Source: Mycobacterium intermedium (GTDB lineage: Bacteria; Actinomycetota; Actinomycetes; Mycobacteriales; Mycobacteriaceae). Taken from it: 64,000 bases of DNA. The notes under the pieces are model-generated. The model ran no database searches, was not told the DNA's origin, and saw only the letters and a program-made list of their open reading frames with translations. The DNA is taken from positions 1 through 64,000 of the forward strand of contig NZ_MVHT01000011.1 in assembly GCF_002086275.1 (NCBI RefSeq), written 5' to 3'. This document shows positions 27,352-38,363 of the stretch, one piece after another (position 1 is the first letter of the stretch; each line of letters begins with the position of its first letter). The position numbers and the translations under genes were made by a program.

Positions 27352-27606
27352 AACACCTCCCTTAGCGGATCGGGCGGGCTGTGCCCGATCCTGGGCGACC
27401 ACAGTGAACTGTGGCCCCGATCACAAAGCTAGCGACCAGTTTGGGGTCTGCCTATCGCTTTCGCGCAACTGTTGTCAGAATTGCGAACAGTTCTACCCGC
27501 TGGTGCGCGTCGATGTCGGAGAGACTTGCATGATCACCGTCGATTATTTAGTGAACACTTCACCATCGCGACGGGCTGCTACACGGCTTCAACCAGGGTT
27601 TACGCC
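27352..27606. promoter_or_regulatory. Divergent huc operon / AraC-regulator control region
   Basis: 255 bp with three dyads: GGATCGGGC/GCCCGATCC (27367-27375/27383-27391, 7-nt loop), CCACAG/CTGTGG (27399-27404/27409-27414) and AACTGTT/AACAGTT (27467-27473/27486-27492, centres 19 bp apart). The first lies 16 bp before hucM and could be a leader hairpin or an operator; the last has the spacing of a regulator half-site pair. No clean -10/-35 pair was picked out. The AraC protein divergently coded is the obvious candidate ligand. Confidence 0.55.
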
Positions 27607-28668
27607 GTGTCGCGACTGACTCGCCTGGGCTACATCGACGTCCGGCGGACCGCGAACCCGGTGCGGCGCAAAGTGCGCTCGCGTGGCGTCCCGCCGGCCC
27701 TGGCGGACAACGAAATCTTCTATACCGAGAGCCCGAACGAGGCCATGCGGCTGATGACCAAGGCGCTGGCGCCGTTGTCGCTGCACGTCCCTCCCGAGAA
27801 CGCCGACGGGTTTGCTGCGACCATGCACGGCGTGCGGCTGCGCAACGTCAGCATGTTGTACCTCGACGTCCACGTGGCGGCGACCATCGACATTCCCGCC
27901 CTCGGCCAGTACTACGGCGTGCACATGCCGATGAACGGCCGCGCCCTGGTCGAGCACCGCGGCCGCAGCTTCGAGGCCAACACCATCTGCGCGCTGGTGA
28001 CCAGTCCCGGCGAGTCCCTGCACATCGAGTTCGATCACGACTCCCCGCAGTTGCTGATCCGCATCGAACAGCGCGCGATGGCCGCGCACCTGACCCGGCT
28101 GTTGGGCCGCAGCCTGAACAAGCAGTTGGAGTTCGAGCCCGAGTTCGACCTGACGACCGAAGCCGCGATGCGCTGGCACACCGCCGTCCAGCTGATCCAT
28201 TCCGAGGTGTTTCACCCCGGGTCGTTGATCCAGCGCGGCCAGGGCATCGGCGCGATCGAGGAACTGCTGATGAGCACTTTGCTGCACTTGCAGCAGTCCA
28301 ACTATTACGAGGAGTTCCTGCAGCCGGTCCAGCCCGATCCGCGCCGAGTCGTGGTGCACGACGCGATGAACTACATCGACGACCATCTCGCCGAACGGAT
28401 CACCATGGATGACATCGCCAAGGCGGTCCACATGAGCGTCCGGTCGGTTCAGCAGGGGTTTCGCGAAGAGCTCAACATGACCCCGATGACCTACGTCCGC
28501 GAACGCCGACTCGAGCGGGTGCACGAGGAGCTGATGGACGCGATGCCGTCCGACGGTGTGACGGTCACGGCCGTCGCCGAACGCTGGGGATTCCACCACC
28601 TTGGCAGCTTTGCTGTGGAGTATCGCAAGCGGTGGGGCGAGGCGCCGTCGGACACGTTGCGACGGTAG
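27607..28668 (+). CDS. AraC-family transcriptional regulator (hydrogenase-linked)
   Basis: 353 residues. The C-terminal ~100 residues are a double helix-turn-helix AraC domain (NYIDDHLAERITMDDIAKAVHMSVRSVQQGFREELNMTPMTYVRERRLERVHEEL ... VAERWGFHHLGSFAVEYRKRWGEAPSDTLRR). The N-terminal ~220 residues resemble the AraC-binding-like (cupin) sensor of the HTH_18-type regulators. It is divergent from the huc operon, so it probably controls it. The GTG start at 27607 is preferred over an ATG at 27472 because the extra 45 residues are not family-like. The ligand is unknown. Confidence 0.85.
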   Translation: MSRLTRLGYIDVRRTANPVRRKVRSRGVPPALADNEIFYTESPNEAMRLMTKALAPLSLHVPPENADGFAATMHGVRLRNVSMLYLDVHVAATIDIPALGQYYGVHMPMNGRALVEHRGRSFEANTICALVTSPGESLHIEFDHDSPQLLIRIEQRAMAAHLTRLLGRSLNKQLEFEPEFDLTTEAAMRWHTAVQLIHSEVFHPGSLIQRGQGIGAIEELLMSTLLHLQQSNYYEEFLQPVQPDPRRVVVHDAMNYIDDHLAERITMDDIAKAVHMSVRSVQQGFREELNMTPMTYVRERRLERVHEELMDAMPSDGVTVTAVAERWGFHHLGSFAVEYRKRWGEAPSDTLRR

Positions 28669-28684
28669 CAACGACGCGTTGATA

Positions 28685-28731
28685 CTGCGCTTTTGGCGGC
28701 CTCTACTCGAACTTCCCCGCCCAAAACGCAG
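28685..28731. terminator. Bidirectional terminator candidate
   Basis: A 15-nt imperfect stem: CTGCGCTTTTGGCGG (28685-28699) and CCGCCCAAAACGCAG (28717-28731) pair at 13 of 15 positions across a 17-nt loop. It sits between the convergent stops of the AraC regulator (28668) and the LysR regulator (28749), the right place to end both transcripts. Confidence 0.6.
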
Positions 28732-28748
28732 ACTCAACGCAGACGCGA

Positions 28749-29651
28749 TTACGAGGCGCGCCGCACCGCGCTCACCTGCCGCCAGCCGAGCTCCTGGTGG
28801 GACACCAGATGGTCGATCAACAGCTCGGTCGCCATCGGCGGAGTGGGCTGGCTGACGACGTGCCAGGGCCGCTTGATGGGAGTGCCCGGCACGGGCAGTT
28901 CGACCAGCGCGCCGGCCTCCAGCTCCCGGCGCACCGCCTGACGCGACACCAACGTGACGCCCAACCCCGCAACGGCCGCGGACACCACCGCGCTGTGTGA
29001 CCCCAGCACCAGCTGCGGCGGCGTGACATCCAATTCCTCGAGCAGCGCCATCAGCGTGGACCGGGTGCCCGACCCCTGCTCGCGCAACAACCAGGTTGCC
29101 GTCCCCGGCGCGAAGCCGTCGGCAAGCTCGGGCGGGCCCACCACGATCAGCGTGTTCGGGCTGATCGCCCGCACCCGGACCTGCTGGCGCAGCTCCTCGG
29201 GCGGGCGGCCCGCGAAAACCAGGTCGACTTCGTGGCGAGCGAGCATCGGCCACAACGCGCCCCGCGCCGCCACTTCGACGTGCAGGGTCACGCCGGGATG
29301 CTCCGCGCGAAACGACGCCAGCGCCGCCGGGATCAACAGTTCGCCGGCCGACGTCACCGCGGCCAGCCGGATCGAACCGTTCTCCGGATCCGCCTCGCCA
29401 CGGGCGGCCGAAATCGCCTCGTCGTGCAGGCCCAGGATGCGCCGCGCGTACTCCACGTACCGCAACCCCGCCGGCGTCAGGCGCACTCCTCGACCGTGCC
29501 GGTCGACCAGGGCGATGCCGATGTCGCTGCTCAACGCCCGTATCGCCGACGAGATCGACGACTCGGTCACCACCAGCCGTTCGGCAGCGCCGCGCACCGA
29601 ACCGGTATCGGCCACCTCGACCAGCGCCCGCAGGCGCGCGTTGGTTGTCAT
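28749..29651 (-). CDS. LysR-type regulator at the end of the cbb operon
   Basis: 300 residues: an N-terminal winged helix ([57 protein letters not shown]) and a LysR substrate-binding domain. It overlaps cbbX by 4 bp and so is translated with RuBisCO. Its role is most likely that of CbbR, the Calvin-cycle activator, which senses metabolites such as NADPH or RuBP; its sequence alone does not prove this. CbbR is normally divergent from cbbL, so the tail position is unusual. ATG 29649-29651. Confidence 0.85.
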   Translation of the reverse strand: MTTNARLRALVEVADTGSVRGAAERLVVTESSISSAIRALSSDIGIALVDRHGRGVRLTPAGLRYVEYARRILGLHDEAISAARGEADPENGSIRLAAVTSAGELLIPAALASFRAEHPGVTLHVEVAARGALWPMLARHEVDLVFAGRPPEELRQQVRVRAISPNTLIVVGPPELADGFAPGTATWLLREQGSGTRSTLMALLEELDVTPPQLVLGSHSAVVSAAVAGLGVTLVSRQAVRRELEAGALVELPVPGTPIKRPWHVVSQPTPPMATELLIDHLVSHQELGWRQVSAVRRAS

Positions 29652-30595
29652 GCGCTCTCCCGTGTCTCGAACACCCGGCTGGCCAGCAGGTCTACCGCTT
29701 CGATGGTGGTCAGCGCGTCCAGCCCGACGTTGGAAGCAGGGGCAGTGTCGGCCTGCTCCAAGAGGCGCCGCGCGTGCCGCAGCCGGGCCCGCTCCAGCGC
29801 GTTGCGCACGCTGCGCGCGTTGGCAAACCACGGCTGGTCCCGGCGCCGGTGCAGGTACTGCCGCAGCACCACCTTGGCGTCCTCGGAGAATCGGTAACCC
29901 AGGCCGGTGATCATCAGCCCGGCGATCTCCTCGAGTTCGCCGACCGTGTAGTCCGGGAACGAGATGTGGTGGGCGACCCGGCTCTGCATGCCCGGGTTGG
30001 CGGAGAAGAACCGCTCCATCTTGTCGGCGTAGCCGGCCAGGATCACCACCAGATCGTCGCGGTTGTTCTCCATCACCTGCAGCAGGATCTCGATGGCTTC
30101 GCCGCCGTAGTCGCGCTCGTTCTCGGCCTTGTACAGGTAGTAGGCCTCGTCGACGAACAGCACCCCGCCCATCGCCCGCTTGATGACTTCCTTGGTCTTC
30201 GGGGCGGTGTGCCCCACGTACTCGCCGACCAGATCGTCGCGCGTCACCGCGACCAGGTGTCCGCGGCGCAGGTAGCCGAGCCGATGCAGAAGGTCCGCCA
30301 TCCGCATCGCGACGGTGGTCTTGCCGGTTCCCGGGTTGCCGGTGAAGCACATGTGCAGCGTCGGCTGCGGAGCGCTGACCCCGAAACGTTCCCGCATCCG
30401 GTCGACCAGCAACAGCGCCGCGATCTCGGCGATCCGGGTCTTCACCGGTTCCAGGCCGACGAGCTCCCGGTCCAGCGCGGACAGCACCTCGTCGATGCCC
30501 GAGCTCGCCCGGGCCGCCGCCAGGTCGACGACGGCATCCGGGCCGAGGACCTCTCCCTCGGGCTCTGGGGCCGGACGGAAACCGAACGCGGTCAC
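29648..30595 (-). CDS. cbbX: CbbX, red-type RuBisCO activase
   Basis: 315 residues, AAA+ ATPase. Walker A is [20 protein letters not shown], pore loop region [29 protein letters not shown] (Walker [10 protein letters not shown]), and a C-terminal lid rich in Arg. CbbX removes inhibitory sugar phosphates from red-type RuBisCO by pulling on the CbbL C-terminus; its presence fits the RuBisCO type here. The GTG start at 30593-30595 overlaps the cbbS stop by 4 bp (GTGA), placing the genes in one tightly coupled operon. Confidence 0.93.
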   Translation of the reverse strand: MTAFGFRPAPEPEGEVLGPDAVVDLAAARASSGIDEVLSALDRELVGLEPVKTRIAEIAALLLVDRMRERFGVSAPQPTLHMCFTGNPGTGKTTVAMRMADLLHRLGYLRRGHLVAVTRDDLVGEYVGHTAPKTKEVIKRAMGGVLFVDEAYYLYKAENERDYGGEAIEILLQVMENNRDDLVVILAGYADKMERFFSANPGMQSRVAHHISFPDYTVGELEEIAGLMITGLGYRFSEDAKVVLRQYLHRRRDQPWFANARSVRNALERARLRHARRLLEQADTAPASNVGLDALTTIEAVDLLASRVFETRESA

Positions 30596-31017
30596 GGCGC
30601 CTCGTATCGCTGCCCGACGGGCCGCTCGGTGGCGTACGCGTACGTGGTGTAGCCGATCCGGCGGTCGGCCCGCTCGGCCCGCTCGAGCCGGAACCCGGGT
30701 TCTTCGGCGGGCCGGTTCACGATGAACGACAGCGCCGTCGTCTGTCGGCCGAGGCCGGAGTCGTATGCATTGAGCCGGATGTAGCTGTTCGGATAGGCCG
30801 CCCGGCAGGCGTTGACCTCGAGCAGCACCCCCGCCGCGTCCTTGAGGTCGAACATCGGCAGCCCCCACATCTCCCAGTAGGTGTTGCGGGGATGCGGGTC
30901 GTCGGTGAACTCCACCGACAGCGGCCAGCCGTGCTCCAGCGCATAGTTGATCTGCGCCTTGATCTCGTCGTCGGTGAAGTCGGGCAGATAGGAAAAGGTG
31001 CCCTGGGTGATGCGCAT
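30592..31017 (-). CDS. cbbS: RuBisCO small subunit (CbbS)
   Basis: 141 residues. Family blocks are [24 protein letters not shown] and [27 protein letters not shown]. The long C-terminal beta-hairpin extension ([20 protein letters not shown]) is typical of red-type form I small subunits. It forms the L8S8 holoenzyme with CbbL coded 21 bp upstream. Confidence 0.95.
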   Translation of the reverse strand: MRITQGTFSYLPDFTDDEIKAQINYALEHGWPLSVEFTDDPHPRNTYWEMWGLPMFDLKDAAGVLLEVNACRAAYPNSYIRLNAYDSGLGRQTTALSFIVNRPAEEPGFRLERAERADRRIGYTTYAYATERPVGQRYEAP

Positions 31018-31038
31018 GCTGCTGTGCTCCTCTCGCCG

Positions 31039-32618
<1,580 letters not shown>

Positions 32619-33617
32619 ATGAACACATGCAGGGAGATCGCCACGACACTGACCACGCCCGGCAAGGGCATCCTGGCCGCCGACGAGAGCATCGCGACCA
32701 TGTCCGCACGGCTGGAAAAGGCGGGTGTCACCCCGACCGCGGACAGCCGGCGCACCTACCGCGAGATCCTGGCCAGCACGCCGGGCCTGTCCGACGGGGT
32801 GTCCGGGATCATCTTCTGCGAGGAAACCCTCACCCAGGTGTTCAGCGACGGGCGACCGTTTGCTCAGGCGGTCCGTGACCTCGGCATGCTGCCCGGCATC
32901 AAGGTCGACACCGGCGCCAAGCCGTGCCCGGGCCTGCCCGGCGAAACGGTGACCGAGGGTCTGGACGGACTGCCCGCCCGGCTGGCCCGGTACGCGCAGA
33001 TGGGCGCGGCGTTCGCCAAGTGGCGCGCGGTCTTCACCATCACCGACAGCACCCCGAGCTGGGGCGCGATTGCCTGCAACGCCAATGCGCTGGCCCGCTA
33101 CGCCGCCGCCTGCCAGGAGGCCGGCCTGGTGCCGATCGTCGAACCCGAGGTGCTGATGACCGGCTCGCACAGCATCGCGCGCTGCGCCGAGGTGACCGCC
33201 AGCGTGCACGCCGCGGTGCGCCAGCAGCTGAACTTGCTGCGCGTCGATCTGGCTGGCGTCGTCCTCAAACCCAACATGGTGATCGAAGGCGAAAACCACG
33301 CGACTCAGGCCGACGCCGAGCAGGTCGCCGAGGCCTCGGTTTCGGTGCTGCGGGCCTGGCCGGCCGAGTTGGCCGGGGTGGCGTTCCTGTCCGGCGGCCA
33401 GTCACCGCGGCGGGCGACGGCAAACCTCACCGCGTTGCAGGCACACCGCACGCCCTGGCCGCTGACCTTCTCCTTCGGCCGGGCCCTGGTGTCACCCGCG
33501 TTGCAGGCGTGGCGCGGCGACGAGACGCGGGTCGGCGCGGCGCAGGAAGCCCTGGCCACGCACGTGGCCGCCAACGCGGCCGCCCTGCGCCTGCGCGGCG
33601 AACTTCAGCCCGCCTGA
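32619..33617 (+). CDS. fba: Fructose-bisphosphate aldolase, class I
   Basis: 332 residues. Class I motifs are GKGILAADESIATMSARL, the Schiff-base Lys in GVVLKPNMVIEGENHATQ, and GVAFLSGGQSPRRATANL. Mycobacteria use a class II aldolase (Fba) for glycolysis; this class I copy next to RuBisCO is most likely the Calvin-cycle aldolase for fructose and sedoheptulose bisphosphate. ATG 32619 is preferred; a GTG 9 bp upstream in frame (32610) is possible. Its stop overlaps the convergent histidine-kinase stop by 13 bp. Confidence 0.92.
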   Translation: MNTCREIATTLTTPGKGILAADESIATMSARLEKAGVTPTADSRRTYREILASTPGLSDGVSGIIFCEETLTQVFSDGRPFAQAVRDLGMLPGIKVDTGAKPCPGLPGETVTEGLDGLPARLARYAQMGAAFAKWRAVFTITDSTPSWGAIACNANALARYAAACQEAGLVPIVEPEVLMTGSHSIARCAEVTASVHAAVRQQLNLLRVDLAGVVLKPNMVIEGENHATQADAEQVAEASVSVLRAWPAELAGVAFLSGGQSPRRATANLTALQAHRTPWPLTFSFGRALVSPALQAWRGDETRVGAAQEALATHVAANAAALRLRGELQPA

Positions 33618-34804
33618 TCGGCGCCCGCGGTCAGGGGCACGGTCACCGTGACCGTGGTTCCCGCTCCGGGGGCCGACCGCACGACCAGCCGACCGCCCAC
33701 CAGCTCCGTGCGCTCTGTCATCGACAGCATGCCGTAGCTGGTGGGCGCCCGGTCGGCCGAGCTGCAGTCGAAACCGACTCCGTCGTCGGCGACCTCGAGA
33801 AGAGCTTGACCATCGTCAACGGCGAAGCGCAGCTTGGCGGTCAGCGCCCGCGAGTGCTTGACGACGTTCTGCAGGCACTCCTGGGCAATCCGGTAGAGCG
33901 CCACCTCGACATGCTCGGACAGCCGGTCATCGGCCAGCTCCAGGTCGAGGTCCACCTCGGGGATGGTGGCCGCCAGGCTGGCCAGCCCGCCCCGCAGACC
34001 CAGATCGTCCAGCACGGGTGGACGCAGGCCGCTGATTGCCGACCGCGCCTCGGCCAACGTGAGGTCGACGAGGTCACGAGCCTTTTCGAGTTGCTCGGTG
34101 GCCTCGTCGGCGTCGTCGATCTCCACCGCCCGCGCGGCGGCGTCCAGCCGGTAACTCAGGCTCACCAGGCGTTGCGAGATGCCGTCGTGGATGTCGCCGG
34201 CCAACCGGCGGCGCTCGGATTCCTGCGCGGCGATAACCTGCTCGGCGAAATCGCCATGCACCCGTTCCCGCAGGGCCAACTGCCGGTGCACTCTGGCCTG
34301 ATCCAACGCGCCAGCCGTCAGCCGGCCGATGGCCAGCAGCAGTTGGATGTCGCGTTCGGTGAACTCGCGGCGTGCCACGGTGTGGACATTGAGCACCCCG
34401 ACCAGCCGGCCCGGCCCGGTCTCCATGGGAACCGACGCCATCGAGGTGAAGTCGGAGCCGCGTAGCGCGGCGATCGGCACGTACCGCGGGTCGTCTTCCT
34501 TGTCGCTGGTGATGACGACCGGCTCGCGATGCCGAGCGACCCATCCGGAGACGCCTTCACCGAGTTGCAGCTGCACCTGGCCGATGTGTTGGTCGAACGG
34601 CGGCGTCGCACCGGCCAGGGTCAGCGAGCCGCCCGAGTCGTCGAGCACATGCACGAAGCAGACGTCGGCCGGTGTGGCCGCGGTGATGAGGCGGGCTACC
34701 GCGGCGGCCACCGGCTCGACGCCCGGTCCGCTCTGCGTGGCTGCCACGATGTCGAGCAGCAGCGCGACCTCGCGGTCGGCGTCGACCAGGCCGCGCACGG
34801 TCAC
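33605..34804 (-). CDS. GAF-domain sensor histidine kinase (NarX/DevS type)
   Basis: 399 residues, no transmembrane segment, so a cytoplasmic sensor. A single GAF domain (~20-170) is followed by the HisKA_3 dimerisation/phosphoacceptor helix (ESERRRLAGDIHDGISQRLVSLSYRLD, His in GDIHDG) and the catalytic ATPase domain (LYRIAQECLQNVVKHS, ADDGVGFD). The GTG start at 34802-34804 overlaps the regulator stop by 4 bp. The signal is unknown; placement inside the H2/CO2 block suggests a redox or metabolic cue. Confidence 0.9.
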   Translation of the reverse strand: MTVRGLVDADREVALLLDIVAATQSGPGVEPVAAAVARLITAATPADVCFVHVLDDSGGSLTLAGATPPFDQHIGQVQLQLGEGVSGWVARHREPVVITSDKEDDPRYVPIAALRGSDFTSMASVPMETGPGRLVGVLNVHTVARREFTERDIQLLLAIGRLTAGALDQARVHRQLALRERVHGDFAEQVIAAQESERRRLAGDIHDGISQRLVSLSYRLDAAARAVEIDDADEATEQLEKARDLVDLTLAEARSAISGLRPPVLDDLGLRGGLASLAATIPEVDLDLELADDRLSEHVEVALYRIAQECLQNVVKHSRALTAKLRFAVDDGQALLEVADDGVGFDCSSADRAPTSYGMLSMTERTELVGGRLVVRSAPGAGTTVTVTVPLTAGADQAG

Positions 34805-35472
34805 TGGTAGATGCCCTCGCGCAACGCCACGGCCACGGCCGCAGTGCGGTCGGCGACGCCGAGCTTGCGATAGATGGAGCGCAGGTGGCTCTTGACGGTC
34901 TCGTCACCGATGACGAGTTTGCTGGCGATGCCCCGATTGGACAGGCCGGCCACCACGAACGACAGGATTTCGCTCTCCCGTTGGCTCAGGCCCTGTCGCG
35001 CGCCGGGCCAGAACTCGTCGCGCTGCAGCCGAGCCGCGGTGTCGGCGGCGCGAGCGGCCAGGCCGGCGTCGATCGCCCTCGAACCGCCTTGCACATACTC
35101 GAGTTGGCGCACCAGTTCGTCGCTGCTGATGCCCTTCAACAGATAGCCGGAAGCCCCGACCCGCAGCGCCTGGAACAGGTACTGCTCGTCCTCGTAGACC
35201 GACAGCAGGATCACTTTGCAGGCGGGAGTCCGCTCGCGGATCTCGCGGCACAGGTCCAGCCCGCTGGCGCCCTGCATCCGTACGTCGCACAACACGATGT
35301 CGGGTTCCAGGCTCGCGATGATCGAGAGTGCGTTTTCGGCGCCGACGGCTTGCCCGACGACCCGTACCCGATTCTTGAAAGACGCGAGCATCGCCTTCAG
35401 ACCCTCGATGACCATTTCGTGGTCATCGACCAAAACCACTCGAACGGGTGATGCCGCGGTAGCCGTCATCAT
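34801..35472 (-). CDS. NarL/LuxR-family response regulator
   Basis: 223 residues. Receiver domain: LVDDHEMV acidic pocket, phosphoacceptor Asp in DIVLCDVRMQGASG, Lys in GYLLKGISSDE. A GerE-type helix-turn-helix follows (LSQRESEILSFVVAGLSNRGIASKLVIGDETVKSHLRSIYRKLGV). It is the partner of the overlapping GAF kinase and the first gene of that pair. The start is one of two adjacent ATGs (35470-35472 or 35467-35469). Divergent from rpe, so it may control the neighbouring Calvin genes. Confidence 0.9.
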   Translation of the reverse strand: MMTATAASPVRVVLVDDHEMVIEGLKAMLASFKNRVRVVGQAVGAENALSIIASLEPDIVLCDVRMQGASGLDLCREIRERTPACKVILLSVYEDEQYLFQALRVGASGYLLKGISSDELVRQLEYVQGGSRAIDAGLAARAADTAARLQRDEFWPGARQGLSQRESEILSFVVAGLSNRGIASKLVIGDETVKSHLRSIYRKLGVADRTAAVAVALREGIYQ

Positions 35473-35628
35473 GTATTCAAGATAATGGCGAATCCGAATA
35501 GCGTCACCACATTTTCGTTCCCGATAATTCCGCGCCCGGCACACCCTGATTTTCCCCACCCTGGGGGATACGTCGCCGCCACGAGTCGCCCTACCTTGAG
35601 CGGCAATGAAATTGAAGGAGGTGGCTTG
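35473..35628. promoter_or_regulatory. Divergent regulator / rpe intergenic region
   Basis: 156 bp separating the response regulator (minus) from rpe (plus). It should hold promoters for both. No clear dyad was picked out; a strong AAGGAGGTGG ribosome site for rpe lies at its right end (about 35615-35624). Confidence 0.4.
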
Positions 35629-36330
35629 GTGACACCAATTCTGGTCGCATCGGTGCTGCCGGCGGACTTCGCCGAACTCGGCCACGACGTCACCGAGATC
35701 GAGCGCGCCGGCGTCGACCGGATCCAGTGGGACGTCATGGACGGCCGGTTCGTCCCCAACCTGACCTTCGGTCCGGACGTGATCGCCTCCTGCCGCGACC
35801 GGGTGTCGATCGGCTTTGAGGCGCATCTGATGGTCGAGGACCCGGACTCGACGCTGCCCCGCTGGGTCGAGGCCGGCTGCGAGATCGTGATCGTGCACGC
35901 CGAGGCATGTCGGCACCTGCACCGCACGTTGTCCAGCATCCGCGACCTCGGGGCCCGCGGCGGGGTCGCGCTCAACCCGGCCACTCCCCTGGCCGCCGTC
36001 GTCGACGTGCTCGACATCACCGATCTACTGCTGATCATGACGGTCAACCCAGGCTTCGGCGGCCAGCGATACCTGGCCAGCATGGAATCCAAGATCGCCG
36101 CCGCTAGGACCGAAATCGACAGTCGCGGACTGGAAATCGAGCTTGAGGTGGACGGAGGCATCAGCCCGCTCACCATCGCCGGTGCCGCCGCGGCCGGAGC
36201 CGACGTGTTCTGTGCCGGATCAGCGTTGTTCGGCGGAGATATGACAGAACGGGCGAACGCATTGCGCACTGCTGCCGCTGGTGCAACTGGCGATGCCCAC
36301 GAGATCAACGGAAGGCTGGTGACGCGATGA
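35629..36330 (+). CDS. rpe: Ribulose-phosphate 3-epimerase
   Basis: 233 residues. The TIM barrel is recognised by LVASVLPADFAELG, DVMDGRFVPNLTFGPDVI (metal Asp and His-region), EAHLMVEDPD, LIMTVNPGFGGQRY and EVDGGISPLTIAGAAAAGADVFCAGSALF. It converts xylulose- to ribulose-5-phosphate. GTG 35629 is chosen on a strong AAGGAGGTG site 7 bp upstream. The stop overlaps tkt by 4 bp (ATGA). Probably a second copy dedicated to CO2 fixation. Confidence 0.93.
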   Translation: MTPILVASVLPADFAELGHDVTEIERAGVDRIQWDVMDGRFVPNLTFGPDVIASCRDRVSIGFEAHLMVEDPDSTLPRWVEAGCEIVIVHAEACRHLHRTLSSIRDLGARGGVALNPATPLAAVVDVLDITDLLLIMTVNPGFGGQRYLASMESKIAAARTEIDSRGLEIELEVDGGISPLTIAGAAAAGADVFCAGSALFGGDMTERANALRTAAAGATGDAHEINGRLVTR

Positions 36331-38354
36331 CCATCGCACCGAGTCCAAGTGAAATAACGCCCAGGACAGACGAATTGGACCGGCTGGCGATCAACACCCT
36401 GCGGTTCCTGGCCGCCGACGGCGTGCAGGCCGCCAACAGCGGGCACCCGGGACTGCCACTGGGCACCAGTGCCATCGCCTGGACCCTGTGGTCCCGACAC
36501 CTGCGCCACAACGGCGACCCGAACTGGCCCGACCGCGACCGCTTCGTGCTGTCCGCCGGACACGGGTCGATGTTGCTCTACGCCCTGCTGCACGTCTTCG
36601 GCTACGACCTGCCGATCCGCGAGCTGCGCAGGTTCCGCCAGCTCGGTTCGATGACGCCGGGGCACCCCGAATACGGCCACACCCCCGGCGTCGAGACCAC
36701 GACGGGCCCCCTGGGACAAGGGATTGCGAACGCGGTCGGCATGGCACTGGCGGAGCGGATGCTGGCCGCCCGGTGCAACACCGAGGAACACACCGTCGTC
36801 GACCACCGCACCTGGGTGCTGGCCGGCGACGGCGACCTGATGGAGGGCATCAGCCACGAGGCCGCTTCTCTGGCCGGGCGACTCGGCCTGGACCGGCTCA
36901 TCGTCATCTTCGACGACAACGACATCACCATCGACGGCCCGGCGTCGCAGAGTTGCGCCGACGACGTCGAGGCACGGTTTGCGGCCTACGGCTGGCGGGT
37001 GCTGACCGTCGAGGACGGCAACGACGTGCCCGCCCTGGACCGCGCGTTCACCGATGCCTCCTACGGTGACGGCAGGCCCGTCTTCATCCGGGTGCGCACC
37101 ACCATCGGTTTCGGCGCCCCCGGCGTGGAGGGCACACCGAAAGCCCATGGCAGCCCGCTGGGCCCGGAGGTGCTCAATGCCATGCGCGCACGGCTGGACT
37201 GGCCCGACGAACACTTCCACGTACCGCTCGCGGTCAGCGCGACCGCGGCCGTGGCCGTCGCCCGCGGCCAGGCGGAATACATCCGCTGGGCGCGGACACA
37301 TGCCGAGTGGCGGGCCGCGAATCCGCAGCTGTCGATGGACTTTCCGCTGGACGCGGTTCCCACCGTCGACGACCTGTCGGTGTTGACGCCGCTGGCCGAC
37401 GACGCCGCTCCCGGTGGAAAGTCCGCGACCCGCAAGGCATCCGGTGCCGCGTTGAACGCCCTGGCATCTGTCTACCCGGGATTGGTCGGCGGATCGGCCG
37501 ACCTGGCCGCCTCGACCAACACCGCCATCCCCGGCGGCGACGTCGGCCCGGGCGACTTCAACGGCCGCACCATCCATTTCGGCATCCGCGAGCACGCCAT
37601 GGCCGCGGTGTTGAACGGGATTGCGTTGCATGGCGGGTTGCGTCCGTTCGGCAGCACTTTCCTGGTGTTCGCCGACTACCTGCGCCCCGCCCTGCGGCTG
37701 TCCGCGTTGATGAAATTGCCCGTGGTGTATGTGTTCACCCACGATTCGGTGCATGTCGGCGAGGACGGCCCGACGCATCAGCCGATCGAACAACTGGAAT
37801 CCTTGCGGCTCATCCCGGGTCTCACGGTGCTGCGGCCGGGTGATGCCGCCGAGACGGCACTGGCATGGCAACTGGCGGCCGCCAACACCGACGGCCCCAC
37901 GGCTTTGATTCTGAGCCGGCAAGACCTGCCGGTGCTCGGCGGCGCCGGACTGGACGACGTCCGCCACTACGGCATGCGCGTTGTCCGGCCGGTGGCCGAC
38001 ACCGCGCACGTGATGCTGGCGGCCAGCGGCTCGGAGGTGGCGCTCGCGCTGGAAGCGGCCGAAATGCTCGGTGCGCGTGGCATATCCGCCCTGGTGGTCT
38101 CCGTGATGTGGCGGGAGCGGATCGCGGCCGCGTTGGAGGCCGACGGCACCGCCCTGCCCGATCTGCCGGTGGTGTGGATCGAGGCCGGGGTGACGACCGG
38201 CTGGCGGGCGTTGGCGCGGCCGTTCGACACGGTGATCGGCATCGAACGCTTCGGTGCGAGCGGACCGGGACCCGAGGTGGCCGCACATCTGGGCCTGACC
38301 CCGGCCGCGGTCGCCAACGCGGCGCTGCGCAGCATCGCGCTGGCCTCGGGGTGA
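36327..38354 (+). CDS. tkt: Transketolase
   Basis: 675 residues. Thiamine diphosphate and metal sites are in GHPGLPLGTSAIAW, VLAGDGDLMEGISHEAASLAGRLGLDRLIVIFDDNDITIDG and RTIHFGIREHAMAAVLNGIALHGG (catalytic Glu), with VYVFTHDSVHVGEDGPTHQPIEQL in the second domain. It exchanges two-carbon units in the Calvin cycle. ATG overlaps the rpe stop by 4 bp. It is a cluster-linked copy likely distinct from the housekeeping tkt near the pentose-phosphate operon. Confidence 0.94.
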   Translation: MTIAPSPSEITPRTDELDRLAINTLRFLAADGVQAANSGHPGLPLGTSAIAWTLWSRHLRHNGDPNWPDRDRFVLSAGHGSMLLYALLHVFGYDLPIRELRRFRQLGSMTPGHPEYGHTPGVETTTGPLGQGIANAVGMALAERMLAARCNTEEHTVVDHRTWVLAGDGDLMEGISHEAASLAGRLGLDRLIVIFDDNDITIDGPASQSCADDVEARFAAYGWRVLTVEDGNDVPALDRAFTDASYGDGRPVFIRVRTTIGFGAPGVEGTPKAHGSPLGPEVLNAMRARLDWPDEHFHVPLAVSATAAVAVARGQAEYIRWARTHAEWRAANPQLSMDFPLDAVPTVDDLSVLTPLADDAAPGGKSATRKASGAALNALASVYPGLVGGSADLAASTNTAIPGGDVGPGDFNGRTIHFGIREHAMAAVLNGIALHGGLRPFGSTFLVFADYLRPALRLSALMKLPVVYVFTHDSVHVGEDGPTHQPIEQLESLRLIPGLTVLRPGDAAETALAWQLAAANTDGPTALILSRQDLPVLGGAGLDDVRHYGMRVVRPVADTAHVMLAASGSEVALALEAAEMLGARGISALVVSVMWRERIAAALEADGTALPDLPVVWIEAGVTTGWRALARPFDTVIGIERFGASGPGPEVAAHLGLTPAAVANAALRSIALASG

Positions 38355-38363
38355 CGTGCCGGG

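Noticed and set aside
27404..27619. Possible small gene before the AraC regulator
   Set aside because: Its 71 residues show no pattern, and it covers the region with regulatory dyads. No ribosome site.
35469..38288. 939-residue open frame on the minus strand
   Set aside because: It is the antisense shadow of transketolase and rpe; the sense proteins are full-length recognised enzymes and the antisense product is low-complexity.
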